From Nymphaea colorata (lineage: Eukaryota; Streptophyta; Magnoliopsida; Nymphaeales; Nymphaeaceae), in assembly GCF_008831285.2 (NCBI RefSeq), contig NC_045147.1:10287427-10351426 (forward strand): DNA of 64,000 nt, read 5' to 3'. The position numbers were made by a program, and so were the translations under genes. Under the pieces are notes generated by a model. It was not told where the DNA came from. It did not search any database and worked only from the letters and a program-made list of their open reading frames with translations. This document shows, piece by piece, positions 12,973-25,949 of this stretch (its first letter is position 1; each line of letters begins with the position of its first letter).

Positions 12973-13964
12973 GGGCCGGACTGGCGTAGGTCATTCCTGA
13001 CTTTATTGATATCCAGGTGCAGGTGTCTCAATAATACCGGCTAGCGTACACTTTTGACTATATGGTTAGGTTGAAAAAAATGCTGTTGGAGTCATGCATT
13101 GAGTAGTTATTGGTTTGTCTACATGTGAATCAATGAAAAATGGGACCATGAATCTGCTAAAGTAGACCGAAAATTTAGCTGGGCAAATGAAGATAGTCTG
13201 AATAAAAAAGAATCTATAGTTGTTCCTTTGTTTTTTTATTAAAAAGAGAGAAGAGGTGCATGTGTCAAAGGTGAAAACTAGTTATAGCTATTATAGAGTG
13301 AAATGCTGAGGGCGGGGTTTTTTTAAATGTCCATGATAAGGTTGGTTTCAGATTGTTGATTCTGCTTTCTTGTCCAAATTAAAAGAAGCAGATACGTGCC
13401 TACAGAAGTCAAGAAAGTTTTGCGCTTAAAGAAGATGATTTTTTAATTCTTTCAAGGGAAATATACTGACTTTGGTGACCGACGTAATGAAGATATATAT
13501 ATATATATATACATTTCTTTTGATACGGGTCATAAATATGTTTTATTAAAAACCTAAGCCACATAAGTAGGACAATTTTGCTCAAGTACCAATACTGGTA
13601 TGGCAGGACGGCGGTACTGGTACGTGGGTATGACACTGGTACCTTTGAATGGGCTCCGGTTGAAACCGATCTAAACTGCAATTTTTCTTTTGTTTTAAGT
13701 TTTAAACGTTGTGTTCATGATGTATTGAGTCTGAATTTTGTTTTAAATTATGTAACTTAATTATGCATTTTAACAACTTATTTTGTTAGAAAAGTTTAAA
13801 TTAGAATTTGTACAGTCAACAGCGTTGCCTGTGATCTTAGAAGTGTTTTCTTTGTCGTGGAAAGAAAAGGCAATCAGACACTTGTTACACACAACTAACC
13901 CCATGAGAGAGTGCACTCATTCCCCGGCTTGTTTTTCAAGTTTGCTTCAACTTAAATTGGAGTT

Positions 13965-14329
13965 GAGATCTTCATGCTAAATTCACAACAAAGAGCACTT
14001 TGATCAAAGTTGAAGAAGCTTTTCCGTCAGCATAACGTAGTCCTGCTGCCCAACTCTATCTTGAGCATCAATAAAATGGAGGAACCAGAACATTCCACTC
14101 ACAAGTTGAGGGAGTGATTCGTTTTGCAATATGTGAAAGAATAGTTCCAATGGGGGCAAAGAACACCACTTTCTGCTGAGCACTAAAACATGGAAATTAT
14201 AACTTGCTGTAGCAAAAGTCCTTTGTGAATAATGCAAAGGTGTTTGTATGATAAAGTGCTGGGCCTAGTAATTAATGGGATCGATCGAGGTTTGCATCGG
14301 GGAGCGTATTTTGAAAGGTTAGAGGAATC

Positions 14330-14379
<50 letters not shown>

Positions 14380-16460
14380 CTATGCTATCTAATGAATGAA
14401 GGTCGTCCATTTAAACACAAATGGATAGTTGAGAAAAAAAAAAGAAAAAAGCTGTGTGCAACAGATCAAGTTGGATCAGATGGCTTTAGTTAGATGATTG
14501 ATTAACTTTAAAAAACTAGAGTCACTATTCAATATATATATATATATATAGTTTTTGTAGTCCTCCCATGGTTGGAAGGGATAATTCTCCCAACCTGATT
14601 TCATCAAAATACATCAGAATTTTATAGTAAGAAGGCCTACATGGTATATATCTCAGTGTGGTAGAATTTTAACATCAAAATTTCATTGTTTGGCATGGGA
14701 AGGTTCTCAACCACATAGATATACAGAACAATGTTATCATCAAACACCTTATCCAGAGATATGGCACATGATGTACTCATCTTAGACATTTGGGTGTCAA
14801 AGAAGTTGGTGTGGTGGGACAGAGCATAAAGCTGTCTTGCAGGCAATTGCAGTCTGATTCACATAGACACTAGTTATGCAAATCCAAAAAACCATAGTTG
14901 AATCTGACAGCTATATTTCCTTCACCTGTTACCTTTGATAAAGGTATGTATGTCCACATAACTTGTTAAAAAATGTAAAATGTGAATAACCTCTCCTCAC
15001 TCAAAAAGTGTCAATAAGGAAGTTTTTTTTTTTTTTTTTTTATAATATTCTAATGTCCTGACTAAAGCAGTCACGGCCATCTCCCTAACCCGATCTTCAT
15101 GGAAAGAACATGAAAAAGAGGGGGAAAAAAAAAAACTAGGGAACAGCATAAGCGTCGCCAGCCAGAAGATATAATTGATTAATTATTAAAAGAAAATAGT
15201 CTGTCAACCAAATAGCTGTACATGGTCCACTTGCCTCTTTAATTGGCCAGTGCCCCTACTTTCCGATGCAATGAATATGAAATGGGTACCCTACCACTAT
15301 ATGAGACATGTCCCAAAGATATTATAAAAACAGATTTGAGTTATAGAACTTTCAAATTCGAAATCTCGTAAGAGTTTTGAACTTTGAAGTTCATTATTGT
15401 TACACAATGATGGGCATGCGAATATGCGCAACCATTACGAAAGGAAATAAAACTTCAATTGAGAGAGCTCAGTCGGTTGTCGTTCGGAAGCATAACAGCT
15501 AACACTAATGGCAGAGTTAAAAAAAATTTAGCTGATTCGGCTGCATTACCCGATTCTCGCCTAAGTTTGCTTAACGGGAGCTAGCACCTTGTAACAGCAC
15601 CATGACCACACAATTTAAAAGGGATGTAATGTACCACCTTTAATATATATTCAAGGGGGCCATTTGGCAATGGAAACAGTAGCTAGCTCCTTTACTCATG
15701 CAATATAAATTACTGCTCCATGGTTAAACGAAAGAGAGGTCGATAAGAAGCAAGGTTAGGTGAGAACTTGTGCTTTTTGTCGCGAGAGCTTAATTATAGC
15801 TTCAAAATTTTAACAGGGGCCAAAATAAAAACTTTCAAATTCTTATATATATTAAACTGAATTTTTAAAGTTCTCCTTTCCTTTCCATTGATCACCCCAT
15901 AAAAGCAGCATTGCCTAATTGCTCTATCCGTTTTCCTTCTTCCTTCTCTTTTGATTGGTATGACAATTCATCTGAGATGTCAAATATCTGGGTCGTCCGG
16001 CGCTATTCATGGGACGTAAGAACAAATTTAGGATTTGTTCTCATGGATTTCTACTGAAAAGAAAACAAGTTGTTTGTTTAATTGAATCAGAGACTCCGGC
16101 TGAAAATTGTAAAGTGCTCTTCTTTCATAAGATTAACGAACGTGAGAAAAGGAAAAGAGCAAAAGCTCAAAGACTCATCACGATGACAAAGTGAGGATTA
16201 AATAGTTTCTTTAGACGCACATACCTAAAAAAGAGATCATGGCGTATAAGAATGAAGATAAATGGCGATAGAAATTTGCATATCTTGAGATGGTGACTGG
16301 TGAGGAGGAGAAGGTAACGATATCCCCAATCTAGTCTAGGGGAATAATTGAAAAAGAAAAAGCACACGTCGTTGGGTGGTGGCCTTTTTTTATATTTGCA
16401 ATTTATGGATATTTGTCACTTTCCAAACAACGTTACTGGCTTTTGGATGCATAAACTTAT
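13965..16460. repeat. Segmental duplication D1, copy 2
   Basis: This is the diverged partner of 970-5620. Collinearity ends near 16455, close to where copia-like DNA begins. No peroxidase follows this copy, whereas copy 1 precedes PRX-A. It contains TA arrays at 14335-14377 and 14532-14550 and a T-run near 15024. Confidence 0.7.
14335..14377. repeat. (TA)n microsatellite
   Basis: An uninterrupted TA run of about 43 bp inside D1 copy 2. Confidence 0.95.
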
Positions 16461-16989
16461 AGCCAGCAATAAGCTCAGTAGACAACACATAATATCAAAA
16501 TACATCTTAAGTAATACTAGGCATTGCCGCTCAAATGTCTGAATATACTATATCAATCAAACCACTAACTGGTGTTGAGGTCTTGTTGTAGGACAAATGA
16601 TGACTTTTCCCCATTTGACAAGCCTTATACACTTTATTTTTAATAAAGTCATCAAAAGGTAAAGTAAATTTATTTAAAATATTTTTTACAAGACTTGGAG
16701 ACAAGTGACCTAATCCCTAGTGCTAGACATTGATTAAGTCCTTTCTAGACGTTTATGCTTGCCGGTCATCGCCACATTATACAAATCATCTCCACTTTTC
16801 CCTCACAGTGGATTTTTCTTTGACACTCGATCCTTCAGATAATCAGATAATATGACAATAGCAATCCAGGTGAAACTCAAAACACATATTATTATCTCTC
16901 GCAAACCTTTGAACGGCACTGTCCATATCATCGACAGGTCATGTTTGTGAATTAATCACATTGGTTCTGCCTCTTTTGATTCTTTTATA

Positions 16990-17520
16990 ATGAATGGTGT
17001 GTTACATTTTTCCTTATGTGACCAAGAAGCTATTGTCGGTTCGAACATCTGCTAGAGATAATAATGCTCATTTTGAATGTCATGTCTTCACACACCTCGA
17101 TAGAACAGAGTTGTTTAAGCGTCGACATCGTCAAGTTGTAGAACGTGTTCTCACCATGATGGTTGAAACTGATCATATACCACAAAAATATTGGTTGTAT
17201 GAATTTTCAACTGTCACTTATTTGATGAGTACATAAAACTTCAACAATGATCTTGAATGGAAAAAGTCCTATTGAGATGATTTTTTGAGTTCACTCCCAA
17301 CTATGAGTCTTTTAAAAGTATTGAGACGTGCATGGGACCCTTATCTTAGAACGTCTCGCAAACATAAGTTTGAAGCAAAATCGAAATAATTTGTGTTCAT
17401 GAGATACTTCCCAAGGCACCATTGTAGCAAAGTTAGTTATTATCCCCACATGAAAACTTTTGCTTTTCTCTAGTTCATGAAATTCATCAAAGACCCAGAG
17501 CTCATAATAATTGTTTATCC
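16990..17520 (+). pseudogene. Degenerate Ty1/copia integrase fragment
   Basis: A frame from about 16994 to 17236 contains RRHRQVVERVLTMM, then PQKYWLYEFSTVTYLM. This matches the copia integrase pattern ERKHRHIVE...LT, P..YW..A..TA.YLIN. After a frameshift and stops the match continues with NYESFK and a decayed 'PYL R...HKF' segment that corresponds to the region after the integrase core. Gag, protease, RT and LTRs were not found nearby. It is a dead fragment, several frames out and lacking the catalytic DDE region. Confidence 0.7.
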
Positions 17521-18997
17521 CCATTGTAGCAAAGTAATAAGTTTCGGAGAATGTATATTTCCCGACATATCATATTTCATAAATATCATTACCCCTCCAA
17601 GAATTCTAATGCTATGAATTGTAGCCAACATGTATTACGTAAATTATATAGTGAACCTATTATTTCAAGCAAAGCAAACTGATGAACATCAGTTTCCCAC
17701 AAGCTGATCATGAAGTTAAAAAATAAAATTTTAAAGTGGTGCAATAGTCAAAATCTACACCCGCTGCTCTCAGTACTCTACCGCTCTTCTTGCAATTATT
17801 TGAAGGACTCACTGTATTTTTCAGCGAACCAAATTTCCCAAAATTTTTCACAGGTCTCACTATATTTTTCAGATTTTTATAAGGCTTAACCAAATTAAAA
17901 AAATTTGAACACAGCCAAATTTATCAAACAACTCCCCTTGGCTCTACCCTGCTTATAAGGGTTTTGGACTCGACAAAATAGGCCATCACAGTACTTTAAT
18001 TTGTTCATCAAGTCTTGCTTATTCCTACAGTCACTCCAATCTCTTTTGATGTACTTTAAATGAGAATGGATGAAATCTGCCACTTGAACAGGCTGCATGG
18101 GACCGGATTGAAACAAATAGTTTGTTGGCTGAGTTTACAAGTTATATGTGTGTGTAAAATGCACTCAATTGTTCCCATTTCCGAACTGGCTTCACCAATT
18201 CCTAAATTTTATAGGGTTTTACAGATTAATAATCTAATATATAGGCGTGACATGCATGATTAAAATTCTACAAAATGATATATACATAGATTTTTACTTT
18301 TTCCACCTGTAAAAAATGAGTTTTACAAGAAAATTAAAATTTCAGAGCGTTGATTTAAAATCTTACATGTAAATACAAGACATGATCACCTTTCTTATCC
18401 TAACCTTTTTTTTCTTAATGTAAAAATCACATCTACAAAGTAAATTGTAGAAAATTGAGTGAAAAACAAAAGGACGAGTCATTAGACCTCTAGATGTATG
18501 TACGTGCTTTTCCTTTCTTTCTGGCAAAACGGCAGTGTAGTAACATTAAAGCTTTCTCTGTATGTATATAGATATATGTAGATAGTTAATGGATGTCTCA
18601 CAGAGGGAGAGAGAGAATTGGATTGATCAGCCTCAAGGAAAAAACAAGAAAACAAAAAGAAAAAAAATAAAATGAACTAGAAACAACAAAAACCAAGGAA
18701 CCCAAATGTTGCCATAGAAGGCAAAGTTAGTTTGATTATTCATGAACAAGCTGTTCCAGTTATAACAAGAAGCATAACAGGTAGAGGGGAATTAGAGGGG
18801 AAGAATCACCAGTAAGAAAGCGAAAGAGTTTGTGTCCTGTGGAATAAGTGCAGATTGCCCTCTTCTTCCCCATCTTCGTCTTGGACCCATATCTCTCTCT
18901 CTCTCTCTCTCAAACCATGCTGATGGAAGGAGGGAGGCTCCTCCCATTCAGCTCGAAGGTACCAGAATGGCACCCTTAAATCCATATGGCAGTCGCT

Positions 18998-19272
18998 GAC
19001 ATCATAGAGGCGCTCTTACCACGCCAGCAGAGCGGAGAAGAGAGAGGAGAAGGAAAGACGGAAAGAGGGAAAAATATTGAGGCGACAGGGAGAAGAGGAG
19101 ACAAAAGGAATGAGGGAAGCTGTGGGAGGAATGTAAATCCGGCGATGGCCGTCATGGACTTCCGACATCATAGAGGCGCTCTTACCACGCCAGCAGAGGG
19201 GAGAGGAGAGAGGAGAAGGAAAGTCGGAAAGAGGGAAAAATATTGAGGCGACAGGGAGAAGAGGAGACAAAA
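18998..19272. repeat. 109-bp purine-rich direct repeat (two copies, 166 bp apart)
   Basis: Copies at 18998-19106 and 19164-19272 are nearly identical (two or three mismatches). Both run from GACATCATAGAGGCGCTC to GAGGAGACAAAA. The 57-bp spacer is unrelated. The second half of each copy is almost pure purine on the plus strand. Open frames across it on both strands reflect the lack of stops in purine tracts rather than a protein. Confidence 0.85.
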
Positions 19273-19818
19273 TATACACATAAATCCTCACCTCATCGGC
19301 TCGCCCAGAATCGTTCCCTCAGGTCAACTGAAATTGGGCGTAAATAGAAAAAAGATGGTTTTCTAATTTCAATCTGAAGTGGAACCCAAAGCTAGTTGAC
19401 AAATTTAATTATAATTTAATTTTATTTTATAAATTTATATTTTAATTGTTGTATTCCCAAAACAATTGGTAAGTTTATCATATATAAAAAAATTAAAAAA
19501 TTATGTTTTGACTTCACTCAAAATTTTAAAACAACAGTTCAACTTTTGCAACAAAAAATTCCTTAATCAACCCTTACCCCTATATATTAAAAGAAATGAG
19601 TTTAAATGTGTCATCTAAACATCGAAATAATTATTCAAATCTAATTAAAAATTATTTTTCAAACATAACATGCAGGTGCATAAAAAGCAGACTAAAATTT
19701 GAGGGTAGACATAATGGAAAAATCCGCTTGTGCCTGTCCGTCCCCCAATAGAATGACTCTCTTTGTTATGCTGCGGCTTGACCTTAATTCTCACTTTCAC
19801 TTTTATCTACCTACAAAC

Positions 19819-19823
<5 letters not shown>

Positions 19824-19879
<56 letters not shown>
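19824..19879. repeat. (TA)n microsatellite
   Basis: An uninterrupted TA run of about 56 bp. It precedes some 1.1 kb of very AT-rich DNA in which I see no feature. Confidence 0.95.
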
Positions 19880-19883
<4 letters not shown>

Positions 19884-20964
19884 CTTAATTTTTAACAGAG
19901 TAGACTACATTTGAAACCTATATAACATAAATGCAAAACTTGTTGACTAAGAATTTTCTCATTTCATTGAGTTAATTGGAATAATATGTGTTACATTAGT
20001 AAAAAAAGTGTTCAATGGTATATAAGATAATTTATTAGTCATTTTTCCTTTATTACAATTTTATGTTCTTTTATATAAAATTGTATATTAAATCTAATGA
20101 TTAATTTATTAAATCGAACAATTTGTCATTTTCCTACTAGTTAAAGGTTTTTGTTTTCAAATTTATAAATTATGTGTTATATATAAAAAAAACCTAAGAC
20201 TTTTGAATAAATTATATGATTATACAAATAATTTACTTGATTGATTAAATAAGTAATTGATAATTCGATAAATAAAAACTTGGAGTTCAGTAGTTTTTTA
20301 TATTAAATATATTTGTTTGAGATTATGCAAGTAAAGATGGTTTCAACTTTAAATGAATATCATAATGCGTTTAAGATGTTCTATGTATTATAAAACATAT
20401 TTTCTTTTAAGTTGGTTTTAAAAAAAAAAGTATATTTTTTGCTATCAACATTTTTTTTCATACGTGTGACGTACATGCAAATATTTTTTTTTTGAAACCT
20501 GCCATTTTTTAAATACATAATATAGCTATTCTTGTAACCAATTTGACATAACGGTCCACTAAAAATGTCTTTTTTATATTTTTAAAAATTTCCATTTTGT
20601 TGAATTTCTTGGTTGAAGTTTTCTTTATTATTTCAATTACATAAATATATTATTTAAGATATAGTGCTTAGTTGATGCCTTAACTATAATAGTTTGTTTG
20701 ATTACAAAAAAAAAAAAACATAGTATTATTTAATTAATTAATTAGTTCTATATGAAATAGTTTTAAATATTTTAAGTTAAATGGTGTATATGATTTCAAT
20801 AACAATATTATTATATGCCACTCCATGTAAGTCAGCTCTTAGTAAGATTATGCTATATATAATATTTCTCTTGTGTCATGATGTTAAGTTAGTGCGTTTA
20901 GTTAGACCTTTTGCCCAAAAGGTCATACCATTGTTATAGGGTGCAACTTACACACCAACTCAGC

Positions 20965-21240
20965 ATTTGGATATTAGATCTCATCGTTCGGATTTGGATA
21001 TCGGCTTACACGGTTTGTTTTCAGATATGAAGCCACACGATTCGGATATCAGCTCTTGCTGTTCGGATTCGGATATACCTGTTAAGATAGTTAGTATCCG
21101 ATCAAATATTTACTTAAAACTGAATCCGAATTCGATCGGATATTATTTCTTAAATTCGAATCCGATATAATTTCTCAATCGGATGTCAAATTGCTTACCA
21201 TGTCCGATTTTTAAAAGCAATTCGAATCTGATCCGTTGAT
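20965..21240. repeat. TCCGAT-rich dispersed repeat
   Basis: Dense in TCGGATTTGGATAT, GATCGGATATTA and AATCCGAAT words, the same vocabulary as 4745-5075 and 51420-51860. It is probably one dispersed family. Confidence 0.55.
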
Positions 21241-21810
21241 GAATCCATTTTCCTATTATCTGTTTTGACTAAGTTTTGCTTGGTTACCAATTGGCAACTC
21301 ATGTGAGGAGAAGGCACAGCATAGTTAATTGGGTTGATGAGCTAGTAAAGTCTCGTGATCTATTTTTGTAGGTGCTATTCATTTAAACTATAAATGATCA
21401 TCATTATCGAATTAAAGGGTATAACTCTATGTTTCTTTTAAGTTCCAAAACAACCCTAAACCTAATGAGTAAAAAAAAGAGGGAAAAGAGTTTCGATCTC
21501 TTCAGTGTATCTCCTCCCCATAACCCTTGAATCAACCCATCATCCTTGAAGACCCTAACCTTCAATTAAGGTTCTTCGCCTAAACCATCTATAGATCTTG
21601 CTCAACTCCGGCACCTGGCTGATTGAAGTGTTCAGTTATCTTACAAGTCTGTTGTCCCTCCCTTACTTGAAGGCCATAGTCGATGCACACTTGTCCTTTA
21701 TTGCGTGCTCAATAAAATGGTCAAGTTACGTTCTATACGAAGCTGTGAAGGGAAATAAAGTTATTAACTAAATGTTACTTCATCATCGACATTGTTTCGT
21801 CATTTTTTTT

Positions 21811-22007
21811 TATTAAGCTTTTCAATTCCATTGCCAAAACAATTTACTTTGAGCTTTGATCTAATTGTGATGGCTCGCGAAGCTGGTCATATGTACATCT
21901 TTAACTCTCTGAATTATTAAGCTTTTCAATTCCATTGACAAAACCATTTACTTTGAGCTGTGATTGAATTGTGATGGCATGCTAAGCTGGTCATATGTAC
22001 ATCTTAT
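21811..22007. repeat. 104-bp imperfect tandem duplication
   Basis: Two head-to-tail units (21811-21914 and 21915-22007) both run from TATTAAGCTTTTCAATTCCA to GGTCATATGTACATCTT, with about ten differences. It lies some 650 bp upstream of the Bowman-Birk gene, so it might sit in the distal promoter. No regulatory role is shown. Confidence 0.85.
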
Positions 22008-22542
22008 GTAATGGTCAAAATACATTTCGTAAGTTAAAAAAAAAAAAAAAACTTTTGTAGGAAAAAAAATATGAATACTTAAAAAGATTAAAAAACAATT
22101 TTTTTGAAAAATCTACAAAATACCCTTGTTTCAACTCACTGTCGATCGCACGACCTTTTCCTCCATTGTTGTTTGTTCCATTACTTTTGGCGCCATATTC
22201 CCTCCATTGCTCTTTGTTTCATTCATTTTGGCTGCCATTGGCCCACATGATGTAGGAAGGAGAAGAATACCTCGGGGGGCACATCTGGATAAACTCATCC
22301 ACTGTCCATACACGTGGTTTCATCTTTTCTCACTTCTCATTAATGCTTCCACACCAACGTGGGGTCTTCATGCTCAAACGTCAAAGCATATCAATGAAGA
22401 TGGAAGCCAAAAAGACGAACGCCATTAATTCTGAAGGAAGCGACAAAGACTTCTTGCTATAAATTATTCAGGAAACGGAAATTCGTCAGAAATTGCGGCT
22501 AATTCTTCAAAGCATTAGGTCCAGGATTACGGCTTTATGTAC

Positions 22543-22550
22543 TATAAATA
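22543..22550 (+). promoter_or_regulatory. TATA box of the Bowman-Birk gene
   Basis: TATAAATA lies 106 bp before the ATG, implying a leader of about 75-80 nt. A second TATAAATT near 22457 is a less likely alternative. Confidence 0.6.
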
Positions 22551-22655
22551 CTTCAGACGAGATCGAAGCTGGTCATGGTGCCAGTTACGTTTGCTCTCAG
22601 AGAAGAAACGATTGTCTTCTGGTGCAGTTGGAAGAAGTAAATCAGTCGGCAGAAG

Positions 22656-23132
22656 ATGGAGGGGAAGAGAGTTGCGTTTCTCCTGCTTGCGGCGACTCTT
22701 GCCATCTTTCTTGCTTCCTGCAGGGTTAAAGCGGACAAAGTTGACGTGCCTTACGTTGTGGGCGTCAATGCTAATGGCTTCTATGGAGGTCAATATTAAT
22801 CTCCAGCATTTCTCTTCTGTTGTCTACATACGTTTCATCTTTACTTCCTCAGATTCAAATGGTTTTCATAACTCTCATTTGTGTGTACTTACAACTGTGT
22901 GGGTGACCGACTTAAATGGAATATTGGTGCAGAATCAAAGGCTGGAGCAGACTGTTGTGATCGATGCGGTTGTTTCGAGACCTTGCCTTTGCAGTGCTTC
23001 TGTAACGATATCAAGAGCTACTGCCCTCCTTCATGTGTAAAATGCGGCTGCACCAAATCCATTCCTCCCCAGTGCAAGTGTGCAGATGTTAATCCGAGCT
23101 TCTGCTCCACTCCCTGCCGACCAAAACCGTGA
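22656..23132 (+). CDS. Double-headed Bowman-Birk serine protease inhibitor
   Basis: Exons 22656-22788 and 22933-23132 join in phase 1 to give a 110-residue precursor. The start is the ATG that opens a signal peptide (residues 1 to about 26, ending CRVKA). The mature part has exactly 14 cysteines in the double-headed pattern (CCDRCGC...QCFC...YC..SC.KCGC...QCKC...FC...C). Such inhibitors block digestive or endogenous serine proteases and serve in defence or seed storage. The second loop, CTKSIPPQC, has Lys-Ser at P1-P1' and should inhibit trypsin. The first loop, CFETLPLQC, puts Glu at P1, which is unusual. The donor GTCAAT is weak, but it is the only one that restores frame and keeps the signal peptide attached. 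AATAAA lies at 23241-23246. No paralog is in the window. Confidence 0.9.
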
Positions 23133-24759
23133 GGAAATCGTCGCCTAGGAGGCCAATCAAGACATCGCTGCAAGAATGTTCTAAGCGTCTGATAAAGAAT
23201 GTTAAGTGTGTAATAAATGATGACTTGTAGTGTGGGTCAGAATAAAATGAACTTTTGAGTTGTTTTCTCTTTATAGTTGAATTGGTTTTTATTGGATGTT
23301 GAGTTTTGCTGAGTTAATTTGTTTTTTTTGAGAGAATAGGAGGTTAACAAATCATCGCCAATAAAAAAAATGCCCAAAGTCTCTTTCATTCCTCTTGCTT
23401 CTAGGGTCTGAACTGTTTCTAGGACCTAGATGATGAGATATGGTACACCCTCTTTATTGAGCTTCACGATCCAAAACTATTTCTGCTCTCAAAATAATGT
23501 CACCCATAGGAATCAAACAGACAACTCAATTGAAGCTGTTAGGTTTGTCATTGTAGTTTTGATTTTCTTGAAGCATTTTTTGGGTTACTTTTTTCTTCTT
23601 TCCTATTATGTACTGATCAACTCTCAGAAAATTCTATTTGAGAGAAAAGGAAAGATGTAGATGAGATGAAAACTAAAAGGAAAGAAGAAATTAACTATAC
23701 CAAGTGTGCGGTACTGGTCAAAATTTCTTGACCAGCCATCTCAATTTCAGCAACTTTGACCGTGAAGATATGTTTTGACTTGGGTGCTTCTCTTTTGTTT
23801 GTTCTTCGTTTACACAAGCCACAGTCCTTGTGTTGTGAAGATTGTGAATTTGATTATTTTTTCAGCCCAAGAGTGGGGCGATTAAGTTTTCTATAGAGCT
23901 GTTTGACAATAATAATATACTTGGCTTTGCAGCAATAAAAATATTTGTTAAACATAACATTACATGCCTCAATTTTTATAGCAAATACACGAAATAGTAA
24001 CATAACGTTTGCTAAACTACCCCTATAGTACTGTAACTGTGGAACGAAACTTAGAGAGCAAAAGTAAGCCCCAAATAAGCATAGGGTTTCAAGAGAGTTG
24101 GATTTCGAATGTAAGATTCTTTTTCATTTCCTTGTTGAATATAAGACTAGTCAAATCTCCAAGAGGAACGGGTCAGGAGCAGTTCTTTAGATACACATAT
24201 AGGAGACATTTATTCAGTCATATTGCTTGGGAACCATAAAAGCGTGAACCTGGGTTTGATGGTTTCAGTATCCATTTGCATAATATGGTCCAGAGTCCAA
24301 GTGGGTACTTAATACGGCTCCACATAATATATTCTGGTCCTAGAAATCTACAAGTCTGGTTAGAATCAGATGAGGTAGAATGAAATTGAAAATGCGGGCC
24401 AGAACTGTACCCATTGCCATCTCTAGTACTACTCAGTCTTCATGTTTACATGTGTCGAGATTTGGATTTTTAATTCAACCTTGTATTTGATTTAAACTCA
24501 AACACATAATGTCAAGCCTGAATCGAACTAGAAATCAGACTTTGTTGTCTTTGTTAAATCTCACTCTCGTCATCATGTATGGATTTGAGCCAGTACCTAG
24601 ATATACAATACCTGGTTCGATTACCGGAACCAGACCCCAAAAAACTGCAACAAAAAAGTGACTTGTATAACTGGGTTGGGCCTACTCGAGCCAGTATGAA
24701 CCATAAAATTCTACTTGCTCTGGATGGAACTTGTTTTCAAACTGATAAGAAGAGCGCAC

Positions 24760-24796
<37 letters not shown>

Positions 24797-25949
24797 AAGG
24801 TAGAAGAATTGGCTCATTGATGTTATAATTGGGGAGTTGTGATAAACAACTAGTGCTTGATTGGGTGGCACTGGAAGGCTACTATTACTTCAACACCGGA
24901 ATGGAAGAACTTGAAGAATTGTTTGGTTGGAGGTCTTTTCCCTCCGCATTTATTCGAAACCCTGATCACCCGCATAGTAGCTTCTTGCTACCTTGATAGA
25001 AATTGATGATAAATTAAGTATGTAGAGAACTTATGGCTTTGGAATTTTTTAGGTGGACCTGGAGCTTCGACTTAGTGATTTTGGTTTTTGAGACTCACAT
25101 CACATCAGGTATGATGGTTGACGGCATTTCAGGCAACTCTCACCCTCGTGCCAAATTGTAACAAGTATCTACCTCTCCAAGATTTGAGCTCTTAGGGCTT
25201 CTGGTTTTTGAAATTAAAGGGTCCTTTTACTAAGAATGAAGAAAGAATGAGTGTGTTAATTTGTTCAGCCACGGCAAGACCCGGATGTCGTAATGTTTTT
25301 CTTGGATTTATTAATATATGTATTTTTGTTTACTTTAACTTTATTCATATTGACACAATTATTATGGTGAATAACAAGTTAAGATAGTCTTAGGTGGGTT
25401 ATTAAGTTGAGTGTCTCATCGATCCTGACCCATAAGCATGCTGAGTTTGTTGTCTTTGTTAGATGTTTGCCCTGACTAAGTTGCCGGAGATGGCCCTTTG
25501 AGGCTTCGCCTAAAAAAAGTTAATTCAGGATTGTTCTAGGATCGTTAATGTATAGATGCCTTCCATTTTCGCATGAATGCCATTCCCTGTCCTTAGCCGC
25601 ATTCCCTGCTAATCCAACCTCATGACGCGAAATCCTAGCAGAAACTTCACCGATTTTGCTCTTCGGTGCTATCTGTGATTTCACCGTCGACCGGCGAGGC
25701 TGGCTGGAGTTATATATAGTTATCGGGATTCGGATTTGCTAAACATGGCTTTTGAGCATGCTGGTTTTCTTCCAGCACTCTTCACCTTGTACAGATTTCT
25801 CATTCATTAATTTTGTGATAATAAAGCTTGGAGAGGGTTCTGTCCCGCAGAGTTGGCGCCGAGAAAGGGTCATCCTTGGCTGGCTACGAAAGTGTTGAAT
25901 CGTTCAGTCGGTCAAGTTGGCCTTGTTCTTGGAGTCTCGTGATCAAAAT

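Larger units (their letters stand above)
11459..22542. other. Gene-free interval between PRX-A and the Bowman-Birk gene
   Basis: No gene is supported over about 11 kb. The PRX-A 3' UTR probably ends soon after AATAAG near 11527. The rest holds a GAGCTC-rich repeat (12515-12655), a 130-bp MITE (12843-12972), a GGTAC-rich patch (13575-13660), D1 copy 2 (13965-16460), a copia integrase relic (about 16990-17520), a CT run (18893-18911), a purine-rich duplication (18998-19272), TA arrays, very AT-rich DNA (19380-20960), a TCCGAT repeat (20965-21240) and a 104-bp tandem duplication (21811-22007). An open frame at 17895-18116 (-) is unrecognised. Confidence 0.65.

Noticed and set aside
17895-18116. 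73-codon minus-strand frame near the copia relic
   Set aside because: It could be retroelement debris, but no motif could be named with confidence.
18986-19291. Charged open frames on both strands around 19 kb
   Set aside because: They are produced by a duplicated purine tract with no stops; no start context or conserved domain is present.
22126-22428. 100-codon frame upstream of the Bowman-Birk gene
   Set aside because: It has no recognisable domain or splice partner; it is likely promoter DNA.
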